From Sinonovacula constricta (taxonomy: Eukaryota; Mollusca; Bivalvia; Cardiida; Solecurtidae), in NCBI GenBank assembly GCA_007844125.1, contig CM017562.1, positions 61,903,510 to 61,967,509 on the forward strand: 64,000 nt of DNA, written 5' to 3'. A program made the position numbers and the translations under genes. Each line of letters begins with the position of its first letter. The stretch's first letter is position 1. Shown piece by piece: positions 58,701 to 64,000 of the stretch. The notes under the pieces were generated by a model. It was not told the origin of the DNA. It saw only the letters and a program-made list of their open reading frames with translations, and did no database searches.

Positions 58701-61666
58701 AAAATAACTTTAATAAGAACTCTATAAAAAAAACATACACTAAACTTGACAAAAGGAGGCTTCATCAAATGGCTTTTTAACAAACTGATTGGACATATTC
58801 TGCTGATAGCTGTCAAACCTGCTTCTGTTCCTTTTGTATCTACTTCTGTTTCTGTGGTGTATAAATTTGCAATGGAAGTTAAGGAAAGTGTTGTTAACAA
58901 AATCTAGCACAATATTTATTAATGGTATTATGACAAAGACCCCGACCTGCTGTCATATATCCAACCACGATAGCACAGCTGGCTCGCACACTTATGCTGT
59001 CATTCCTGAAATAGACAGAAAAATTTATAAACAAAAATCTAGATATTTAACTAAAGATGCATATACACGGAGATATTTCTTACAAAAAATATTTCTATTA
59101 TTCCAGTTATAATATTATCCCAGTACTTATTAAAGTACTTATGTTGAGATTTAAAGAAAGTACAAGGTTCCAATACTAGGATTTGGTTAAGATCAACATT
59201 TACATCCTCAATTGCATTCTCCTATACAGTCATTATTCTCACAAACACCACTGCAACAGGCTCATGGCCATCAATGTCAGGATTCTTGAAGCAAATATGA
59301 TAAATGATGTTTGTTAAATTTAAGAGGTTTATATACATTGTACACCAAGTGTTTAAATTTATATTTTTGTTATAATAGCAGAAGGACATTCTATAGTGTT
59401 TCAATTAAAATAGTTTGTTATGGTCTGAAAACTTCGAGTACTTGAATAATTTAGCAATAACTACTGAATAATTTTCAGTACCTTTCTGTAACTATGCAAC
59501 TCACTGATGTTGTTTTATTTAACAATTTAAATTAATTCATCTGTATCACCCTTATTTTCACAAGTGTGTAGCCGATTTGAAACTTCTATTTTCAAATTTT
59601 TACCCAACGTTTTGTCTGATGTCATACAGGGTCAAGTGGCCTAAAATACTCTGAGTCTGAGACAGATGTAAATGTAATGAACCGTCAGTGTAAGACAGTG
59701 ACACAGTTATTGGTGAATGAGTTAATATTTATTCTAAATCATTGTACCTTTATTTTTGTTAAACAACATGCACATTACATAAATCTTGCATACCTTGTTT
59801 CTTGCTGTTCTTGATAGACAATGTCTATAGCGACTAAAGTAGATTAAAAGTATTGTAAATGTTTTATTCAAAACAAGTGACAAGATAAAATCTTGTTGGA
59901 AAATATTTTACATGTAATCAGTAATCAGCTGGTTACAAGATATTATAAAATGTTGCCAATGATATTGATAATCTCAATGTAATTTTATGAGTGAGTATAA
60001 GAAGTAAATATATATAAATCTTAAAACTGCTAACTCACCATACTGGTTCCTCCTGCATTTTGTCATCGTTGATGAAGGTATAGATACAGACTGCACTTGT
60101 TATTACTGCATGGAGGCTCGAGTTCACACTGAAAAAAGGAAACTAAATCAAACAATGTTACATGTAACTGTATGTTATTCAGTAAACCAAGAATGCAGCA
60201 ATTTAATCTTGTCTTAAAAAATCATATCACTCAATATTTATAGTTGTGTTGTTTTTGTTTTAGTACTCAAGTACTAAACATTGCTGTTCTATTGATAAAC
60301 TTTACTAATATGAGCAAGAAAATCTTAACACTTTGGCTTAGTGGTCTCTGGTTTGCTTTTGTTTTCACTGTTAAGCTATACAAATAAAGATTTGTCTAGT
60401 GAGCCATTTTCCTTAAAACTAGTTACAGTAATGAGGAAGCTTACTTTTTTTAAAGACTCAATGATAGTTTGAGGGCATCATATTAAATCTTTTAGCACTG
60501 AACAATCCAACTAGAGTAGTTTGTGATTTTCTTGCAGACTGCAATAATGGCGTGAATACGGTTCTGATGGATTTACCAATTTTTATCACATTGTTGTGAG
60601 TTTGATAAATAACAAAGAAGATATGCACACTACTTAAATAACAGTCTTGGCAAATGGCTCCTGAAGTTCTGTAAAGTTTAGGCAAAAAACAGCAACACTG
60701 TTTTAAGTTCATATTCTTGTGCAGTGGATTGACTTAGTGACCTACTTTTTGACCCTACCCAACTCAGAACTATTATCCCAAGAAATCATGCAGCCAAACA
60801 TTTTGACAATGTTTGGTGAAGATTGGACCATGAATGTCGCTTCTTGGTAGCTTGGTAAGGTTTCTAACATGTGACCACTGAGAGCTTCAGATCAGGTTCT
60901 TCACTATTTGCTGCTAAGTCTCAATCAATACACACTGTCACTATTTGCTGTCTCAATCAATACACACTGTCACTATTTGCTGCTCAGTCTCAATCAATAC
61001 ACACTGTCACTATTTGCTGCTCAGTCTCAATCAATACACACTGTCACTATTTGCTGCTAAGTCTCAATCAATACACACTGTCACTATTTGCTGTCTCAAT
61101 CAATACACACTGTCACTATTTGCTGCTCAGTCTCAATCAATACACACTGTCACTATTTGCTGCTCAGTCTCAATCAATACACACTGTCACTATTTGCTGC
61201 TAAGTCTCAATCAATACACATTGTCACTATTTGCCGTCTCAATCAATACACACTGTCACTATTTGCTGTCTCAATCAATACACACTGTCACTATTTGCTG
61301 CTCAGTCTCAATCAATACACACTGTCACTATTTGCTGTCTCAATCAATACACACTGTCACTATTTGCTGCTCAGTCTCAATCAATACACACTGTCACTAT
61401 TTGCTGCTCAGTCTCAATCAATACACATGGTCACTATGTAAATAACACAGTATTTAATATGGGTCAATAATGATAAAGTCTAATAGTGTCTCTGGTCCAT
61501 ACCTGGTGTGCCAGTAGACCTGTTTGGCTGCAGGTAAGGTGCGGAACTTGGGACACAGGTACGAGGAAATGCTGGGACTGACATACTTGAAGATGGCCAG
61601 GAAGAACATACAGCTCACCACAGACACTGGGTAGTAGGTGAGGTCAAATGTTACTGCAGGCTGCAT
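55493..61666 (-). CDS. TLCD4: TLC domain-containing protein 4, complete
   Basis: Six minus-strand exons (61666-61503, 60128-60039, 59005-58947, 58631-58537, 57406-57333, 55799-55493) join in phase into 262 codons plus stop. The family member TLCD4 (formerly TMEM56) has about the same length in vertebrates. Matching landmarks run along the whole protein: EEPVW in exon 2, IGDPYNLLHHAASVYAYYYV with the conserved HH at 124-125 in exon 4, NFRLLAELSTPWVN in exon 5, and IYGTEPYLRTG then VLDILNLFWFYK in exon 6. Several hydrophobic segments make it a multi-pass membrane protein of the TRAM-LAG1-CLN8 type. The biochemical role of TLCD4 is poorly known; relatives act in lipid or membrane homeostasis. 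An in-frame TAG stands just before the chosen ATG. The acceptor at 61701 implies a 5' untranslated exon farther upstream. Confidence 0.94.
55800..57332 (-). other. TLCD4: intron 5 of TLCD4
   Basis: 1.5 kb. It holds a tRNA-derived SINE-like segment (56170-56280) and the block ATTTCAGTTATCTGGAGATG near 55988, which recurs near 47032. A CAT-repeat microsatellite lies near 56420-56450. Confidence 0.75.
56170..56280 (-). repeat. tRNA-derived SINE-like segment
   Basis: Minus strand: box A-like GGTAGGGCAATCGGTTGAGC, then box B-like CTCGTTCCATCCCAG at tRNA-like spacing. There is no matching acceptor stem, so this is a SINE head rather than a tRNA gene. Confidence 0.5.
57333..57406 (-). CDS. TLCD4: TLCD4 exon 5
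   Basis: 74 nt, acceptor TTCTTTTCAG, donor AACAG/GTAAGA. It encodes TYGTYVYFANFRLLAELS. Confidence 0.93.
58537..58631 (-). CDS. TLCD4: TLCD4 exon 4 (conserved HH motif)
   Basis: 95 nt, acceptor TTGTGTTTCAG, donor TAATG/GTGAGT. It contains the family's best-conserved stretch around LLHHAASVYAYY. Confidence 0.94.
58947..59005 (-). CDS. TLCD4: TLCD4 exon 3
   Basis: 59 nt, acceptor CTATTTCAG, donor GCAG/GTCGGG. The donor is weak at +3 to +5, but both phases and the family alignment fit. Confidence 0.9.
60039..60128 (-). CDS. TLCD4: TLCD4 exon 2
   Basis: 90 nt, acceptor CCTTTTTTCAG, donor GTATG/GTGAGT. It encodes a segment with NSSLHAVITSAVCIYTFI. Confidence 0.92.
60129..61502 (-). other. TLCD4: intron 1 (between coding exons 1 and 2) of TLCD4
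   Basis: 1.4 kb. Its upstream third is the 37/32-bp tandem array; the rest shows nothing recognisable. Confidence 0.8.
60900..61437. repeat. 37/32-bp minisatellite, about 15 units
   Basis: Unit TCACTATTTGCTGCTCAG followed by TCTCAATCAATACACACTG, 37 bp. Several units lack CTCAG and are 32 bp. The 37- and 32-bp forms recur in blocks. The long plus-strand ORFs here are products of the array. Confidence 0.96.
61503..61666 (-). CDS. TLCD4: TLCD4 exon 1 (coding)
   Basis: 164 nt of coding sequence from ATG (MQPAVTFDLTYYPVSVVS), donor ACCAG/GTATGG. The exon itself starts at 61700 after a strong T-rich acceptor ending GTTTTAG, so 34 nt of 5' UTR are included in it. Confidence 0.92.
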
Positions 61667-61730
61667 CCTCAACTAAGGCAACTTCACTACACAACAGGGT
61701 CTAAAACAAAAAAAACAAAAAACAATAACA

Positions 61731-61866
61731 TATCTGTATAAAGCTGTTGATTTAGACATATGTATAAAGCTATTGATTTAGACATATCAGTATAAAGCTA
61801 TTGATTTAGACATATCTGTATAAAGCTCTTGATTCAGACATCAAAGTATAAAGCTATTGATTCAGT
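61731..61866. repeat. 28-bp tandem repeat, five units
   Basis: Units of the type GTATAAAGCTATTGATTTAG followed by ACATATCT. It lies just upstream of the exon that carries the TLCD4 start codon. Confidence 0.9.
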
Positions 61867-63178
61867 GAGTCCTGGTTAACATTAAGGTCATATGTTACAA
61901 CCACCTGTTTTGTTTGAAAGAGAAACATAAACCTCTGCAAGTCACTTACTGTGACTTACAACCAGTTGCACAATGAAACAAAAATCTCAACTAATACACA
62001 TGTCCAAAATGTGAACCTTTACATTATATATTACATCTGCTAGAAACAAGTCCCTTTGTGTTCAACAGTGCACCATGTCCATTAGTGGCTTCCATCTGTT
62101 ACAGCAACAGGATTCACTGTCTAATCATTATGACTTACCATGTCATATGACAAATGGCACTAATGGAATTCTGTTCAACACCTTTTCATACAAATTCATC
62201 TTGATGATTAAAACTGCAAATTGTTAAGGGATCTATATATTGCCAGCATCATAATTTCACTGTGAAATGTAATGAGTTTATTAGGAATATTAAACACATT
62301 TTTACAATGTTTCCTAAAGATTTTGGGTTTACATTTTTAAGACCAAAGTTTCTTCTTTGCAATGATGTGCAAAATCAAGGGTTCAGAAAAATTTCAAATA
62401 TTCAGTTATACAGTTGATAGGACTTCATGTAGGGATGTATTTGCCAAGCAATGCTTTATAAATATCAGGGCATTCAGTAGACTCTGAACCTCACTCATTG
62501 ACCACTCAGTCAAAATTTTCAAGGGTCAAATTAAAATATCTGAGGGTCAAATCTGTGCTTTGTGTATCATAGCAACATTATGTATTTTATTATTTACAGT
62601 TTATCATTCTTCTGTTTAATTAGTATTCAGAATTTATTTTTTTCTTCAGATCTTTTCAATTTTTCTTTTTAAAATAATTAATTAATCTTTTTTGTTATAT
62701 GTCACTGATGACCACATTTTGTATAAATTTTCATCAATTTGCATACCAGAAAGAAATTTTGTCACTTATCATGTGAAATAAGCGATACACTCTCCTGAAA
62801 AAGCTGAAACTGAACATATAGTTCTTATGGAAGTAATAAAGGTGATGATAGCAGCAGACAGGTGCTTTATATAAGGAACATAATATAAAAGAAAACAAAC
62901 AGGCCAGGCCATGTGTCAAAATAACCCTTATAATGAGGCAGGGTTACATTAATAGCAGCTAATGGATAATTAAAGACAGATCTGCACACATGTCTCCTCC
63001 AAGAAATCAATACTATTGTTACTTAGCTCTCTGGTTAAACTATATGACTTAGTAAAGTGACTTCAACATCATATTCACAGTCACATCTCAGCAAATTAGT
63101 ATTTAGTTTGATATTATATAGTAAATTATATGATAATTAGGCAAATCTTGTTGATCTCACCAAGAGCCAATATGATTT
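61867..63178 (-). other. probable 5' UTR intron of TLCD4
   Basis: AT-rich; no exon or repeat was recognised. It belongs to the gene only if the upstream exon at the window edge is real. Confidence 0.4.
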
Positions 63179-63664
63179 TAAAGGTGCTATCTGACAGTTT
63201 GCATATATCAAATACATAATACAAAACCCAACCACCGCTTTGGAAAATTTGGGCATAATTTTTTTAATAAACCCAATACTTTAGTCTTAATAAATACAAT
63301 TTTGAACACTAACTGAATTGATTCACAGAACTAATTGCAAAAAAAACACAACTCTGAATGTGTATTCTTTACAACAGTATAAAAAGCTCAATGGTGGTCT
63401 CTGCTAAAAATAGGTATTGATGTCAGAGCAGATTCCAGGGATAACGTGATATCGAAAGTAAGTGGTCACATGCTTTTCTAAGTTTAACAATAGCCATCTC
63501 TGAAGTGTGGCTTGGATAGGAAATACCTGTTTGCAATGATGATTTATGCTTGAGTGTTTATAAAGATCTAGGTCATCAATGAACAACATTTTGCAGAACC
63601 TTTCTTAGGTAACAATGACTCATATGGTTGAGAAATGAAATTTTTGTCCAAACTTTCGGATTTA
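63179..63664 (-). mobile_element. MITE-like element, copy 5
   Basis: Inverted copy. TAAAGGTGCTATCTGACAGT at the left and TTTGTCCAAACTTTCGGATT at the right match the family termini. Internal GAAATACCTGTTTGCAATGA matches copies 1 and 4. Confidence 0.75.
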
Positions 63665-63979
63665 ATTTCATTTAATTTAAATTTTGGGAAAAGATTTGCA
63701 CTTCACATGCAACAATTATTGTAGGTTTTATGAGTGGAATAGTGTGTCCATTACTAGTAGTTCTATTATACAACATGATACAATCACTCCCAATCTTGTG
63801 CACCATTTGTACCATTAAGAAACACTAATGACTTGATGATAGATCTACACCAGAAAACATCTTGTGTGAATAATTGTTTTAAAAAAGACAGTAAAATTTC
63901 TGAAGGATCTGCAAATATGTACTTTGTGCCGTGTCATTGACCTCACAGGCAGGAGTGAACTGTTAGTCATGATACTTAC

Positions 63980-64000
63980 ACTTTAGCATGTAGTCGAGAT
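63980..64000 (-). other. possible 5' untranslated exon of TLCD4, cut by window edge
   Basis: On the minus strand CTAAAGT is followed by a consensus donor GTAAGTATC. The acceptor at 61701 requires some upstream exon, and this is the best donor I noticed at the right distance; 21 nt are visible. Confidence 0.3.

Larger units (their letters stand above)
57407..60038 (-). other. TLCD4: introns 2-4 of TLCD4
   Basis: 57407-58536, 58632-58946 and 59006-60038. AT-rich; no repeat family or embedded gene was recognised. Confidence 0.7.

Noticed and set aside
60871..61470. ORFs of 79-166 aa at 60.9-61.5 kb
   Set aside because: Translations of the 37/32-bp minisatellite inside a TLCD4 intron on the opposite strand; not genes.

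Overview
The window looks like nuclear DNA of a bivalve mollusc, or at least a lophotrochozoan animal. It is AT-rich and intron-rich, genes fill little of it, and it carries animal signalling genes (a Notch-ligand-like gene, an activin/myostatin-type TGF-beta ligand, a secreted C-type lectin and a TLC-domain membrane protein) among tandem arrays and small inverted-repeat elements of the kind known from bivalves. No species can be named from the sequence alone. All gene models below were built by hand from splice signals, reading phase and family motifs.

Layout. 1-2687: a 58-bp minisatellite that runs in from the left edge. 3774-4250: a 29-bp minisatellite. 4614-11472, minus: five exons (signal peptide, MNNL-like and DSL-like regions) of a divergent Notch-ligand-like gene whose 3' part is not found. 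12.6-20.0 kb: three copies of one MITE-like element and a hypothetical membrane ORF. 21533-28438: an almost intact Ty3/gypsy LTR retrotransposon with LTRs of about 800 bp that are nearly identical, a tRNA-Leu primer site, one uninterrupted gag-pol frame and a 4-bp target duplication. 28.4-32.8 kb: non-coding, with degenerate copies of the 15.4-kb ORF segment. 32813-40407, minus: a complete five-exon TGF-beta family ligand of 524 aa with a TATA box upstream. 42155-49162, plus: a complete five-exon secreted protein of 250 aa with a C-type lectin domain and a PAN/apple-like cysteine domain; a LINE fragment and a MITE with another MITE nested in it lie in its long second intron. 49.2-55.5 kb: non-coding, with a 22-bp array and an old internal duplication. 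55493-61666, minus: a complete six-exon TLCD4 (TMEM56) orthologue of 262 aa with a possible non-coding 5' exon at the window edge.

How the parts relate. The three other protein genes are secreted or membrane-bound signalling or recognition proteins, but nothing in the sequence ties them into one pathway. The most unusual link is between repeats: the 58-bp minisatellite unit matches the terminal ~56 bp of the MITE family found five more times in the window, and the array ends in that element's terminal CCTTTA. This suggests a satellite made by tandem amplification of a transposon end.
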